This document shows, piece by piece, positions 31,252 to 41,713 of a stretch of DNA of 64,000 nucleotides. The stretch lies in contig SWBL01000131.1 of assembly GCA_024195585.1 (NCBI GenBank), forward strand, positions 59,598 through 123,597, read 5' to 3'. The translations under genes were made by a program, and so were the position numbers. This stretch comes from Aureobasidium sp. EXF-3400. Its lineage: Eukaryota > Ascomycota > Dothideomycetes > Dothideales > Saccotheciaceae. The notes below the pieces were generated by a model. It was not told where the DNA came from. It saw only the letters and a list, made by a program, of their open reading frames with translations, and did not search any database. Every line of letters starts with the position of its first letter. Position 1 is the first letter of the stretch.

Positions 31252-31517
31252 TGTTGCGACGCTTGGGAGAGCGATTGGCTATCAAAAACAAGAGATGGAA
31301 AATGTCAAGGTTACTCTACAGATCAAGGTGCAGGATGAAGCTCTCCCCGCGTATGTCATCGGCTGCACTTTTGCCGAGGTGCTTCGTTAAATCCGGCAAT
31401 CAGCCTTTTCTCCGATGCTCTTCTTCTGGTCTCCTTATAGGGCGCATATCTTGGAACCGTCATGTAGAGAAAGAGATCAGTTGTGTACAATCGTGATAAG
31501 GTCATGATATAGAAGCT

Positions 31518-33992
31518 CTACTCAGACTCCGAGTCGTCGAACGCGGCCAAGCTTTCCCTCTTCTTCTCCTTGGCTGTTTCAGCACCAGATGACTTTGCTC
31601 CTCCCACTGAGAACTTATTTGAAGGTGCTTTGCTTCCACCAAGCGAAAAGCCCATAGCAGGGGAAGCTTTTCTGGGTTCCTCGGCAGCCGCTGAAGCAGC
31701 TGGTGCTGCGTTCAGTGACATGGAAAAGTTGGACAACTTAGGTGCTGGCTTTGGTGGTGGTGCTTCACCATCTGCAGTCGCAAGAATGAGATCTGCCGCC
31801 GAAGGTCGTGAAGGCTGGCGCTTAACCGCCTGTTGGGCCTGGGGAGCTTGTACTGGCTGTGTTGTTTCCTGAGCCACCACTTCTGGTGTAGCAGCAGCAC
31901 TCTCAGCTTCGCCATTCTTCCAGCGCTTCTTTAGCTCTTCTTCTTTCTCCTGCTTCTCCTGCTCGGCTTTGATTTTTTGCTCTGCATCTGTCAATGGTGG
32001 AGCTAAGAACACTTCCTTGAATCTCCTGTGGCTCTCTAGTGCGAAAATGCTTTCACGCTCCCAGCATTCCAGAACGACCGTGATACGACTCTTCCACTGC
32101 TCACTACGCACACGGCCCCATCCGTACTGTTTAGGCATGCGACCGAGCTTCTCAAATATCTGGCGTGAGGTGAGAGCAGATTCGAACAATGATCGGTATT
32201 TCCAAGCATCACGCACACCAGACACTGATGTTGCAGCCAAGGCGTCGCTTATGACATAGAGACCAACCAGTTGCGCGCCAGAAATGACCTTTCCTGACGA
32301 GGTCTCCGGTTTGGTGTCATTGTCCTGATCAACTTGCATTTCTGTTGTGTCTTTTGAGGTGACCTCTTCAGCATCCCCATCATCATGACCACCACCTAGC
32401 ATGCCAAAAGAAGCTCTGGGCCCGTCGACTTCAGGATCGTAGTTATCTTCATCATTATCCTCTCCATCTTCGTTTTCATCTCTTGTACGGTCGATCTTAT
32501 AATTGACAGAGAACCGGAAGGGGTTCTCGAGATTTGAGACAAGCATGTCGACGACTTCCTCGGCACCTTGACCTGAGAATTTAATGACCAAATCAGTGAC
32601 AGCTTGCACATCACCTTCACAGAGATAGCCAGTGCTGTCAGGTAGATGGTTCAGGAAGAAAGTTAGCTTGGCTTTTCGATAGGGATTCAAGTATCGCGGC
32701 CGCGACACGCTTGGATCTTCAGGAGCGACGCCTTGAATTTGGACGATATGATCGTCTTCGTCGTCAGTGTCGAGATCTGAAGAGACATAGCCAGAATCCG
32801 ACATGAGATCAGCAAGGGTTTGAGCGTGCTCGTATTTAGGTTTCTCGGGTGGAGGTACCCAGAAGGGACCGTCGTCAAATAGGCGGACGTGATTGTTCAT
32901 GCGAGCAAGCTCATCCAGCATAGACCATTGATGTGAGTCTTGTCCAGTTTTTGCAGGTGGTTGAGAGGCGTAGTACTGGTATACCAGCCAGCGGTACCAG
33001 ACATGGCCTTGGCTAGTGTTGTCGAACAACCAAGCCCAATGCTCACCATGCTGAACGTCTGGCTGAGACATGAGCATGCATTCCCACTCAGGCCCGTATT
33101 TTATGAGTTTTTCCACAGTCTTGTTGATAATAGCGAGCTGCTTGAGATCTGATGGCGGAGTCACATTGACGACCAGAGGAGCAGGACCTTGATGGCGTAA
33201 TTGTGGTGGGAGAGATTCTGGAGGAGGGGCGTTGCGGAAGTTGTGTGAAGGAGGGGGATCGCGAGGCATCTGTTTGGCGCCGAAGGGTTGTACTGGGATA
33301 GCCGATGTGGCAGTATGTAGGACGGAAGAAACGGACGAGGAGATAGTGATGTGTTTGGAGATGCTGAGGTAGGAGCCGAAGCCCAGATATTTCTGCTGAA
33401 GAGCATTGACGGCGCTGTCGATATCGCTGGAGGCTGTGTCAGGGGTGAGTGCAACAACAGCAGTCAAGTTGTGGCCAGTAGACGAGGGAGCGAAGGCGAT
33501 TTCGTCGAGTTTCAGGTTCTTGGGTAATAAGCTGCGTATCGTCGCTTCGGTTGTGTTGCGTGGTAGTGATGACAATAGCATGGTTGGGCGTTTGACGGCA
33601 GCCTCCGGACTCGCTCTACCGTCTCGCTGCCTCCTTTCTCGTTCGCGCTCTTGTTCCAGTTCTCTCTTGCGCTTCAAGGATAGTGGGGCAGGTCCAGGTG
33701 GTGGACCAAGAGTGCCTGGTCCACTGCTCCTCATGGGAGCTCCTCTCGTATAGCCGCCTCCATCTCCAGCTCTTGAACCGCCATATGCGCTGCGACCAGC
33801 AGCTACTTGAGCGACAAAGTCATCCTCGTCTTCGTCGGCGAACGAGTCTTCGAACTCTCTCAGCGCAGCTCTGTTCTCAGCTTCTTCTCGAATTCGTTTC
33901 GCTTCGGCTTCTTGTCGCTGTTTTTCAAAGACCGAGACTTTCTTGGGCGCGTTTAGTTTGGACGACAGATCCGGAATGCCCTTATCTGACAT
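31518..33992 (-). CDS. U2 snRNP-associated SR140-like protein, 824 aa
   Basis: Intronless. I start at the ATG at 33992 (MSDKGIPDLSSKLNAPKKVS), where homology begins; an in-frame ATG 63 bp upstream would add 21 unremarkable residues. Order of domains: disordered charged N terminus; RRM at about 130-215 (PTMLLSSLPRNTTEATIRSL); SURP/SWAP module at about 290-345 (VEKLIKYGPEWECML, WAWLFDNTSQGHVWYRWLVY); CID at about 440-640, with an acidic insertion; Ala-rich low-complexity C terminus. This is the U2SURP/SR140 layout, a splicing factor working with U2 snRNP in the nucleus. The fungal version lacks the long RS tail. Divergent from the gene at 34182. Confidence 0.87.
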   Translation of the reverse strand: MSDKGIPDLSSKLNAPKKVSVFEKQRQEAEAKRIREEAENRAALREFEDSFADEDEDDFVAQVAAGRSAYGGSRAGDGGGYTRGAPMRSSGPGTLGPPPGPAPLSLKRKRELEQERERERRQRDGRASPEAAVKRPTMLLSSLPRNTTEATIRSLLPKNLKLDEIAFAPSSTGHNLTAVVALTPDTASSDIDSAVNALQQKYLGFGSYLSISKHITISSSVSSVLHTATSAIPVQPFGAKQMPRDPPPSHNFRNAPPPESLPPQLRHQGPAPLVVNVTPPSDLKQLAIINKTVEKLIKYGPEWECMLMSQPDVQHGEHWAWLFDNTSQGHVWYRWLVYQYYASQPPAKTGQDSHQWSMLDELARMNNHVRLFDDGPFWVPPPEKPKYEHAQTLADLMSDSGYVSSDLDTDDEDDHIVQIQGVAPEDPSVSRPRYLNPYRKAKLTFFLNHLPDSTGYLCEGDVQAVTDLVIKFSGQGAEEVVDMLVSNLENPFRFSVNYKIDRTRDENEDGEDNDEDNYDPEVDGPRASFGMLGGGHDDGDAEEVTSKDTTEMQVDQDNDTKPETSSGKVISGAQLVGLYVISDALAATSVSGVRDAWKYRSLFESALTSRQIFEKLGRMPKQYGWGRVRSEQWKSRITVVLECWERESIFALESHRRFKEVFLAPPLTDAEQKIKAEQEKQEKEEELKKRWKNGEAESAAATPEVVAQETTQPVQAPQAQQAVKRQPSRPSAADLILATADGEAPPPKPAPKLSNFSMSLNAAPAASAAAEEPRKASPAMGFSLGGSKAPSNKFSVGGAKSSGAETAKEKKRESLAAFDDSESE

Positions 33993-34181
33993 GTTGTATG
34001 TGTGTTGAAGATGTTGGCGCACTGTGCTTGATTCCTGAACTTCTTGTCCCTCCATTGAACCCTTGATCCAAGCGTCAAGCCTCTTTTGTGGGGTAGCGCC
34101 TGTATATCTCTATACCATTCCACATCCCACCATCAACCTTGCCACCTTGCCATCGATACATCCAAAAACAAAAAAGTCATC

Positions 34182-35417
34182 ATGGCCGACACTAACAATC
34201 TGCTACGTTTCTTGACGGCCGAGGCGAAGCTTCCTTTGGCCGCTGCCATAGCACAGGCTGCCGGTCTTCAGAAGGCGAATCTAGTCACGTAGGTGCCAGC
34301 CATTTCCTTCTTCCAGCACTCGACAACTTAGCATTTCTGCGATCCCAATCATCTTCAAGAATTGTGTCTACCATGGTCGCAAGTACAATCCTGACGCTTC
34401 AACAGCATCGAGGATCTTGCCAAAACTGATTTCGACTCTCTCAAAGCTGCTTCCGCCACTGACAAAGCTGCGAAAGCCACTCTGGCTGCTGCCAAGCGTG
34501 TCTCCATCAAGCGCAAAAGAGGTCTTCCTGAAACTTCCACGCCGCTGTCATCCAAACGTGCCAAAGCCGATCCTGCCGAGATCAAATCTCCAGCCGACGT
34601 AGAAGCTTCACTGGTCCTGCCTGTGTCTGATTTCGCTAAAGACGAGCTTGCGAACATTTCACTTACCACTAATCGTGCTCCATTACTACTGGCATTTGCT
34701 GCCACCCTGATTAAGTATACTATGCCTGAGCAGCCCAACTCCTCGCGACTGAGTCTTGCTCAAGCTGTGACTTCTTTGAATGCACAAGCTAAAGCTGCCA
34801 ACATTGGCCTGGGGAATTCTACAACTGCAGAGAAGGAAGGCTGGGGTCATGGCCAGTCACTTGTTCGGGTTATGTCCAGGGACGTTCGCGTCTTAAAGCG
34901 CTGGGGCTATGATTGGAAACCAGATGCAAAAGATCCTGTGACGGACATCAAGGCAGAAGAAGCAGATCAAAAGCCTTCAGTCCAAGAACTATCATCAGCA
35001 GAAGACTCGCCTGCATTGTTAGCACTCGATCTCGAGCAGCTCAAGCGTCTGGATGGTCCACCAATCGTTTCGGCATCCGCAAGCACAGCCGGTCTCCCAG
35101 TGTACCACGCAGATTCTGCACGCAACTATATCATGAAGGCTTTTGACTCTATCTACGACGATGAACCCGAAGCAAAGAAGAAGAGACCAGCAGCTGAGCT
35201 CGCTGCAGAGCGCGAGGCGAATCTAGGACACCTGATCAAGGCTTTGGACCTGTTGTTTCAGTCATGGTCTGTCGTGCTCAGCTCAGATGATCTTGACAAA
35301 CGCGCTTGGAGTTGGTATGTCAAGGTACGACCACAAGTCGAAGCAGGTCGTGCTGGTTGGGGAGTAAAAGGTCAGGTCAAGCTCAAGGATATCTTGGGTC
35401 TCAGACGACCTAGTTGA
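34182..35417 (+). CDS. Conserved-looking hypothetical protein, 372 aa, two exons
   Basis: Exon 1 is 34182-34288, intron 34289-34405 (GTAGGT...CAACAG, 117 nt, long for this window), exon 2 34406-35417. The junction reads KANLVT-IEDLAKTDFDSL. The N terminus looks like two small helical hairpins (LLRFLTAEAKLPLAAAIAQA). A basic segment (KRVSIKRKRGLPE, SSKRAKADP) suggests nuclear location. Residues about 140-265 hold a well-formed block (TNRAPLLLAFAATLIKYTMP, SLVRVMSRDVRVLKRWGYDW) that looks conserved. The C-terminal third is helical. I believe orthologues exist throughout filamentous ascomycetes but cannot name a function. Confidence 0.75.
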
Positions 35418-35509
35418 AAGCTTCATTGAATTGTATTGACAAGCAGACAAACGATCATGCGCGGGAAAGAGCTGCCGCGTTGACGAAAAGGCCTTGTATT
35501 ATTAACAAT

Positions 35510-36529
35510 CTATCCCTGCTTGAAGATACCAGCATATGCGCTCAATGCGGGCGCACCACCAAGATGCGCATACAAGACCTTGCTACCCTCCGGGAACTCG
35601 CCCTTCTTGACCATCTGGATCAGGCCATCCATACTCTTGCCTTCATAAACGGGGTCTGTCAGCATCCCTTCGAGTCTGGCAGTAAGTCTGATAGCTTCCA
35701 TCGTTCCTTCATTCGGCAGTCCATATTCGGGTCCTCCAAACCGTGTGTCCAGAATAACATCCTCGGCCTTGATCTCCCGACCTAGTTCAACGAGCTCTGC
35801 GGTGTTCTGGGCAATTTTCAAGATCTGTGCGTGTGTTTTATCAGGCTTTGCGGAAGCGTCGATACCAATGACCCTCTGAGCTCTGCCATCAGAGGCAAAC
35901 CCAACAACCATACCAGCCTGAGTAGATCCAGTGACTGCACAAACAACAATGTAGTCAAACTTGAAGCCCAGCTGTTTCTCCTGTTCCATGACTTCTTGAG
36001 CAAATCCAACGAAACCAAGGCCTCCGTACTTGTGCTCTGAACAACCCGCAGGAATGGGATATGGCTTTCCGCCTTTATCCTTGATCTCCTGCATTGCTTC
36101 TTCCCATGAAGGTCTGATACCAATGTCGAATCCAGCCTCATTGAGTCGCACATCTGCACCCATGATCCTACTCAACTCAATGTTGCCAACACGGTCATAC
36201 ACAGAGTCATTGTAATTGACCCAATTCTCCTGCACAAGGACACATTTCATACCCAGCTTTGCAGCTACAGCGGCAACCTGACGGGTCTGGTTTGACTGCA
36301 CGCCACCAATAGAAACCAGTGTATCATAACCCCCGGAAATGGCTTCGGGGATCACGTATTCGAGTTTTCTGGTCTTGTTGCCGCCGAAAGCGAGGCCGGA
36401 GTTGCAGTCTTCACGTTTGGCGTAGATCTGGACTTTGTTGCCTAGGGCCTCGGATAGACGGGGCAAGTGTTGGATTGGTGTAGGTGTGCCGAAGGTGAGT
36501 TGTTCTTTTGGGAATTTGTCGAGTTTCAT
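35510..36529 (-). CDS. acdS: 1-aminocyclopropane-1-carboxylate (ACC) deaminase, 339 aa
   Basis: Intronless. A fold-type II PLP enzyme. Lys52 in [11 protein letters not shown] binds PLP; Ser79 in [10 protein letters not shown] is the second key residue (Ser78 of the Pseudomonas enzyme). The glutamate in DPVYEGKSM and leucine in [10 protein letters not shown] are the residues that distinguish true ACC deaminases from the D-cysteine desulfhydrases, which carry serine and threonine there. So deaminase function is better supported than for most annotated homologues. It splits the ethylene precursor ACC into ammonia and 2-oxobutyrate. In plant-associated fungi this can lower plant ethylene or supply nitrogen. 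No signal peptide. Confidence 0.93.
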   Translation of the reverse strand: MKLDKFPKEQLTFGTPTPIQHLPRLSEALGNKVQIYAKREDCNSGLAFGGNKTRKLEYVIPEAISGGYDTLVSIGGVQSNQTRQVAAVAAKLGMKCVLVQENWVNYNDSVYDRVGNIELSRIMGADVRLNEAGFDIGIRPSWEEAMQEIKDKGGKPYPIPAGCSEHKYGGLGFVGFAQEVMEQEKQLGFKFDYIVVCAVTGSTQAGMVVGFASDGRAQRVIGIDASAKPDKTHAQILKIAQNTAELVELGREIKAEDVILDTRFGGPEYGLPNEGTMEAIRLTARLEGMLTDPVYEGKSMDGLIQMVKKGEFPEGSKVLYAHLGGAPALSAYAGIFKQG

Positions 36530-37138
36530 GGTTGGTCAAAATGCTCTGATTGTGAAAGGTTGATATGCTTTGAGTTCTTGGTTCCTTGATGAGAGAGTTT
36601 GAATGTAGAATCTGCTTTTCTTTGATTGAAGAAGGATAGGACAAAGGATGGGATTGAATTGGACGAATATGAGATCTAACTAATTGGTCTCTTTATAATT
36701 GCCCATCTTGCCCGCTCATCTACTGCCAAGAGTTGTATGGGTGCTTTGTGGTGGTCGGGTGCTTGCCCGAGGACCCCTACCTTTGGACTAGTTTGGCCTA
36801 TCAATCTCGCGACCGATATCGTATCCGGGGTTCCGCGTGAAGTTGCCCACCGCAGGCCCCTTGGCCGAATGTCATAGCATGTCCGCCAATCTTGGGATGA
36901 GTAAGATCAAGAATCGGTCTTGCCCTTGGAACAAGATTTCTTCGGCAAACGACAGCCAGCAAGCAAAAGTTGGAAACAAGAAAGAAAGTGGAAACCACGA
37001 GCGAGCGGGCAAGAGAAAGTCTTGGCACAACCAACCAACCACCAACCACCAACCAACGCGCATTTCCTGCTTTTTGGTCTCTTGCAGCAAACAATCCTTT
37101 CTCTCAGATCTAGAATAAATAAAGATTGTTCAACTCCT
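36530..37138. other. Divergent promoter region, 609 bp
   Basis: Between ACC deaminase (minus) and the HAD-like gene (plus). It includes a CCAACCAACCACC-type short repeat at 37029-37057. No gene seen. Confidence 0.5.
37029..37057. repeat. Short CCAA/CCA microsatellite
   Basis: About seven imperfect copies of CCAA or CCACCAA in tandem, about 80 bp upstream of the HAD-like gene start. Confidence 0.6.
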
Positions 37139-38359
37139 ATGGCAGGAGAGACACTCCAAAGTCCCGCACAAATGAAACGCAATCTCTTACTTTGCGTCGA
37201 TGCCTTTGGCACTTTGTTCCGGCCCCGCAGCCCTATTGCTGAGCAATATGGTAGTGTGGCTAGAAGCATGGGAGTGAAGATATCTGATGATGAGGTTGCG
37301 AAGTCGTTTAGAAGTGGTAAGTAGAGTTCTGTTGTCGAAAGGGTTTCGAGTGTGATGGAAGGTAGGCTGATAGAAGAGGTACACAGCATTTAAAGAGATA
37401 TCAAAGGCATATCCGAATTATGGCAAAAAGACGGATATGGGAGCGAGACAGTGGTGGACAGAGGTATGTGACATTCCAAAGTTGCCGGGCTCCTGCACTC
37501 TCGGACTTTTTTTGCTCGTGCTTGCTTGTTGCTATAATAGCATCTTGCGATATGAAGTTGCTTCTCGTCTACCTGCTCTCTTTCTTCTCACCATTCTAAT
37601 TATTCAAAACTTCAAATTGCGTCGTTCTTTTGCCTGAGCTTTATATACTGACTTCTTCAATCTCAGGTCATCAACAAGACATTCACACCCCATCATAAAG
37701 GACCTCTACCCACTAACCTCACTTTAACATTGATCAACCGCTTCTGGTGCAAAGATGGCTACACCCTCTTCCCAGACGTTTCCTACCTGCAAAAACTCTC
37801 CCACTCACCTCAACGACAGCAAGACGCTTCATCAAGACTAGTGATTGGCGTCATCACAAATTCAGACGACAGAGTGCCAGACGTGTTGACCTCGTTGGGG
37901 CTGAAAGTGAACCCTTTGCGCTACAATCCCACCATCAAGGACAGCACACAAGAAGCGAGACAAGCACAAGAGGCACAAAAGCACCAACACCCAGACATAG
38001 ATTTTTGCGTCATGTCCTACGATATCGGTGTCGAGAAACCATCGTCTGAGATCTTTGACGCTGCTGTTGGTACTTTGTCTTCTCTTCTCTCTTCCGAGGG
38101 CAAAGACTACAAACAGGAAGATTGGGGTTTGGTATACGTAGGCGATGAAGTAGGAAAAGATGCAAAGGGTGCTGTGATGGCAGGCTGGGATGCCGTGCTT
38201 TTGGATAGAGGCGGTGGGGTAGATACTGCTTATGAAGGCGACGCACCGGGTGTAGAAGGCTGGATCGAAGTTGAAGGTAAAAAAGTGCCAATTCTTGAGG
38301 GCTTTGAGGCGTTGGGATCGTATGGGGGACATGAGCTTTTGAAGGTTGCTTCGACATAA
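37139..38359 (+). CDS. HAD-superfamily hydrolase-like protein (HDHD3-like), 315 aa, three exons
   Basis: Exons are 37139-37316, 37387-37463 and 37667-38359. Introns are 37317-37386 (GTAAGT...ACACAG) and 37464-37666 (GTATGT...CTCAG; 203 nt, the longest here). The spliced middle reads SAFKEISKAYPNYG and ARQWWTE-VINKTF, close to HDHD3. HAD motifs: motif I CVDAFGTLF, motif II VITNSDD, motif III lysine in GVEKPSSEIFD, motif IV VYVGDEVGKD. In motif I the second aspartate of DxD is a phenylalanine (D-A-F-G-T). The general acid normally used by HAD phosphatases is therefore missing, as in HDHD3, so phosphatase activity is doubtful. Cytosolic or mitochondrial location is undecided. Confidence 0.82.
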
Positions 38360-38710
38360 GGATGATACAATCACTGAATTCAAAAGTCTTCGGAGATCAG
38401 AGCCATGGCAAGACATATGGCAAACACAGTTGCATCAATATCTGCTCTGACAGTCTATAATACACGACCAATGTTTCGAACTTTGGATGGTTCTTAACTC
38501 GTGTCGCACCTTCCAGAATGGAGCAATAAATTAGATATAGACACGATGGTCTAGAAAAGGACAACGAGGAGAAAAAATACAAAGAACAGATTCCAGCTGC
38601 CCCCTACTCTATATTAAAACAATCTACTCCTTGTATGCCATGAAACAATTCCCTCAAAAGAAAAGACACACAACAAAATCTGAGACCGAACAGAAAAGAA
38701 CATATGCTCG
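38360..38710. other. Intergenic, 351 bp, between convergent genes
   Basis: 3' flanks of the HAD-like gene and the GH78 gene. Nothing else seen. Confidence 0.5.
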
Positions 38711-41700
38711 CTAGGTAGGAGCCCTTGGTGGCCAAGAAATGACACCCCCATTCTGGGGCAGCGCAAAACCCTTCGGCGTAGGCTTGGGAACACTAGCCAC
38801 CGAGTTTACGCTATCGATGCGTAACTTCGAAGTCCCTTGTGGTATGGTAGAAGGTGGCAGTAGTCTGCCTCCACTGGTCGCCATCTTTGGCGTTCCAGGA
38901 TTGAGCGGTGAAGGCATCATCAATGTACCGCCAGGGCTTTGAGGAGGACTGATCGCGCTAACTCTGTTCGGGACCACGGTTTCTACAGACACAAATGAAG
39001 GAGCAGGAGATCCGGGAGTGGCAATTGTGCTCGAGCCCTGCCATTCGAAGAAGTGGGTGCCTGCGGGTACGTCGTGAACTTCTCCATTGCCGAGGTGGAT
39101 CTCTCCTGATGCGCCTGCCGGAATGGTAACTCCGAGTTGTATCATTCCTGTTGCCGCAAGCACTCTCCAAGAAGCTTTGCACAATCCAAACGGCGTTTCA
39201 ATACCTCCTGCTGCATGTTCCAATCCACCACCGACCAGGGGGCGGACCTTGATCTTACGATACCCTGGCTCGAGTGGTGTGATGCCAACGATACCTTCTT
39301 GCAGCCATCGCGTGCATGCACCAGTAGCGACATGATTGTGCGATCCCTTGGCTTTTCCAGTCTCATCGTACCCGGTCCAGGTCTCCCAAATTGTGGTTGC
39401 GCCAGCTTCGACCTGGTTCAGGAAGGTTCGTGGTTGATTGTTGAGGAGCAGCTTGTAAGCGACGTCTGCTCTGCCGTTGTCACTGAGGACCGTGAGTAAC
39501 CCGGCCGTGTTGAGGAGAGTGGTTCCAAAACGGTAGTCGCTATCCTCTATGATCTCGACGAGGCGAGCAACCGTGCTGGGGCGTGACGATTCGGGTATCA
39601 GATTGCCGGCCAGCGCCCGTACGTAATCGTCTTGTTTGTCGTCGCCAATGCGGGAGTCAGAGTATACAAACGCGGCACGCCAGGCTTCACGAACGCGTTT
39701 GGAGAGCTTTCTGTAGTGCTCTGCATCTTGAGAGTATCCCAAGGCTTCAGCAGCCTTTGCTAGGATAGAGGCGTTGTGTGCAAAATATGCCGTTGCGGTG
39801 TTGGGGCTGGGGATCATGAGAGACTTGAACAGTCCCCACATACCACTGCCTGGCTCCAACCATTCTCCCCACATCTTGTCGCTGTCGAGGATGTAGGGTT
39901 CGTGTTCGTTACGCTCGCCTTTGTAGTATTTGCCATAGCCTCCTCTGCCGTTGCGGGCATCTCTAACCATCTGTTCCATCTTTTTCTTCATGCTTCCGTA
40001 TTGGCGTCTCAAAACTACCTTGTCGCCGTAGTATTGATAGAGTGTCCAGGGTACCAGCACACATGCATCACCCCAGCCAACAGATGTCGTGATCAACGAC
40101 ATGGGCCACCAGAGTCCCTTGTAGACTTGAGCACACTCGCCGGGCAAGAAAGGTGGTACCGTACCATCCGGCAACTGCTCGAGAGAGATATTCCTCACCG
40201 TTCTCCTCAGATAAGTCTGGGTGTCTAAGAACATGGTCGATGTGGGAGAGATGGCCTGCAGATCACCCATCCAACAAAGGCGTTCTCTGGTCGGACAATC
40301 GGTGATGACATCTGCAAAGTTGCCCCGCATGGAGCGCAAAGCATTTGCTCTCCATCTCTCCAATCGCCAATCTGAACATGTGAACATACCAGTCTCGGTC
40401 AGGTCTGTAGACACAACCAAAGCTTTGATATCGCTGAAGCTTACATCTTCGCAGCCGTCAATCTCTGCAAAGCGAAACCCGTGGCGGGTGAACCAGGGCT
40501 GGAACAAAGTCTCCTTTCCACTCAGGATACAAGAATCGCGTTGGGCTCTTCCATCAATAGGTAATGCGTAATCCAGATCCAATCCTCCATCCGGACCAAC
40601 AGACTCCGAGTATGTGATTGTGACTTTTGTGCCTCTCTTTCCTCTGAGTTTCACAGCCACATAGCCAGCGATGTTTTCTCCGAAATCGAAGATTTGATTG
40701 CCAGAAGGAGAGCGTAGGATGCCTTTTGGTCGTATGCTTGCAATCTCTTTTGTGCGTGGTGTTTCCTCGGCGATCAGGTTACGCAAATGATGTGTTTGTA
40801 GCAGACAAGCCCGTGTCCAGCGAGAGCCCTTTACGTCAGGTGGGGTAGGAGCGACTACACCCAGCCACTCGTCACTGCTGATTCGAAGGTCGTGCTCTTC
40901 GCCTAGCTTTGGGTCGGAGCGAATGATGGCTCCCGTACCGGCAAGCCACTCTTCGCTACTGCCGTAGGCTATCCGATTGCCATCCTTGAAATTGATGTTG
41001 ACCTGCACAAATGCAGCGACAGGGTCGTGATGTTTGGCTCTTGTATCCCTGAGTCCTAGACTACCTCTCCAACGCCCATCACCAACCACAACGCTAAAGT
41101 GGTTCAGCCCGGGTTTGAGGTGTTCAGTGATGTCGTAATCCTGATACTCGACAGCGGAATTTAGAGGGGTCCAACGCGGCACACAGCAGTTTCCGGTCAA
41201 ATCGGTGCCATTGACGAATAATCTATACCACCCCAGAGCAGAAACAAATGCTCTGCCTTTGAGCACACCAGTGGGGATTGCCAAGCAACCTCGGAAGTAC
41301 ATTGCATGCTCCGTATCCTCAATAGGACCAGTAATCCAGTTGGCCTTCCACAATCTTGTATCCATGATGCCCGTCTCGAATGTAGCAGTCCTGCTCCACC
41401 CAACGCACATATCATGCATATCAAACAATTGTACCCGCCAGTAATACTTCGTGATGGATTGCAGCAAACCTCCAGCGTATATGATACCAGCTTGATCCTG
41501 CGAACGCACAATATCGCTGTCCCAGACAATACTCGTAGGTTTGAAAGTGTCGAGCGTTGCAACTTGCACACGGTAGGCATTCTGAAACACTACAGCATGT
41601 TTGTCCGAAGGGTCGCTAGCTTCCAGTCTCCAGGAGAATTCCGGACGCGGATTGTCAATCCCAAAGGCTTCGATCAAGTAGTCGGTCCTGAGATGATATG

Positions 41701-41713
41701 CAGAAGTCGCCAT
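38711..41713 (-). CDS. GH78 alpha-L-rhamnosidase, 1000 aa, no signal peptide
   Basis: Intronless. N-terminal beta-sandwich domains begin at once (LRTDYLIEAFGIDNPRPEFSW), followed by the rhamnosidase N region (RAFVSALGWYRLFVNGTDL). The (alpha/alpha)6 catalytic domain has DCPTRERLCWMGDLQ near residue 475, with the conserved acidic residues of the active site, and ATTIWETWTG near residue 770, where the glutamate is the likely base. A C-terminal beta-sandwich follows. The last 80 residues are Ser/Pro-rich and disordered. There is no secretion signal, so it probably acts inside the cell on imported rhamnosides such as flavonoid glycosides or pectin fragments. The promoter faces the sparse region to the right. 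Confidence 0.92.
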   Translation of the reverse strand: MATSAYHLRTDYLIEAFGIDNPRPEFSWRLEASDPSDKHAVVFQNAYRVQVATLDTFKPTSIVWDSDIVRSQDQAGIIYAGGLLQSITKYYWRVQLFDMHDMCVGWSRTATFETGIMDTRLWKANWITGPIEDTEHAMYFRGCLAIPTGVLKGRAFVSALGWYRLFVNGTDLTGNCCVPRWTPLNSAVEYQDYDITEHLKPGLNHFSVVVGDGRWRGSLGLRDTRAKHHDPVAAFVQVNINFKDGNRIAYGSSEEWLAGTGAIIRSDPKLGEEHDLRISSDEWLGVVAPTPPDVKGSRWTRACLLQTHHLRNLIAEETPRTKEIASIRPKGILRSPSGNQIFDFGENIAGYVAVKLRGKRGTKVTITYSESVGPDGGLDLDYALPIDGRAQRDSCILSGKETLFQPWFTRHGFRFAEIDGCEDVSFSDIKALVVSTDLTETGMFTCSDWRLERWRANALRSMRGNFADVITDCPTRERLCWMGDLQAISPTSTMFLDTQTYLRRTVRNISLEQLPDGTVPPFLPGECAQVYKGLWWPMSLITTSVGWGDACVLVPWTLYQYYGDKVVLRRQYGSMKKKMEQMVRDARNGRGGYGKYYKGERNEHEPYILDSDKMWGEWLEPGSGMWGLFKSLMIPSPNTATAYFAHNASILAKAAEALGYSQDAEHYRKLSKRVREAWRAAFVYSDSRIGDDKQDDYVRALAGNLIPESSRPSTVARLVEIIEDSDYRFGTTLLNTAGLLTVLSDNGRADVAYKLLLNNQPRTFLNQVEAGATTIWETWTGYDETGKAKGSHNHVATGACTRWLQEGIVGITPLEPGYRKIKVRPLVGGGLEHAAGGIETPFGLCKASWRVLAATGMIQLGVTIPAGASGEIHLGNGEVHDVPAGTHFFEWQGSSTIATPGSPAPSFVSVETVVPNRVSAISPPQSPGGTLMMPSPLNPGTPKMATSGGRLLPPSTIPQGTSKLRIDSVNSVASVPKPTPKGFALPQNGGVISWPPRAPT

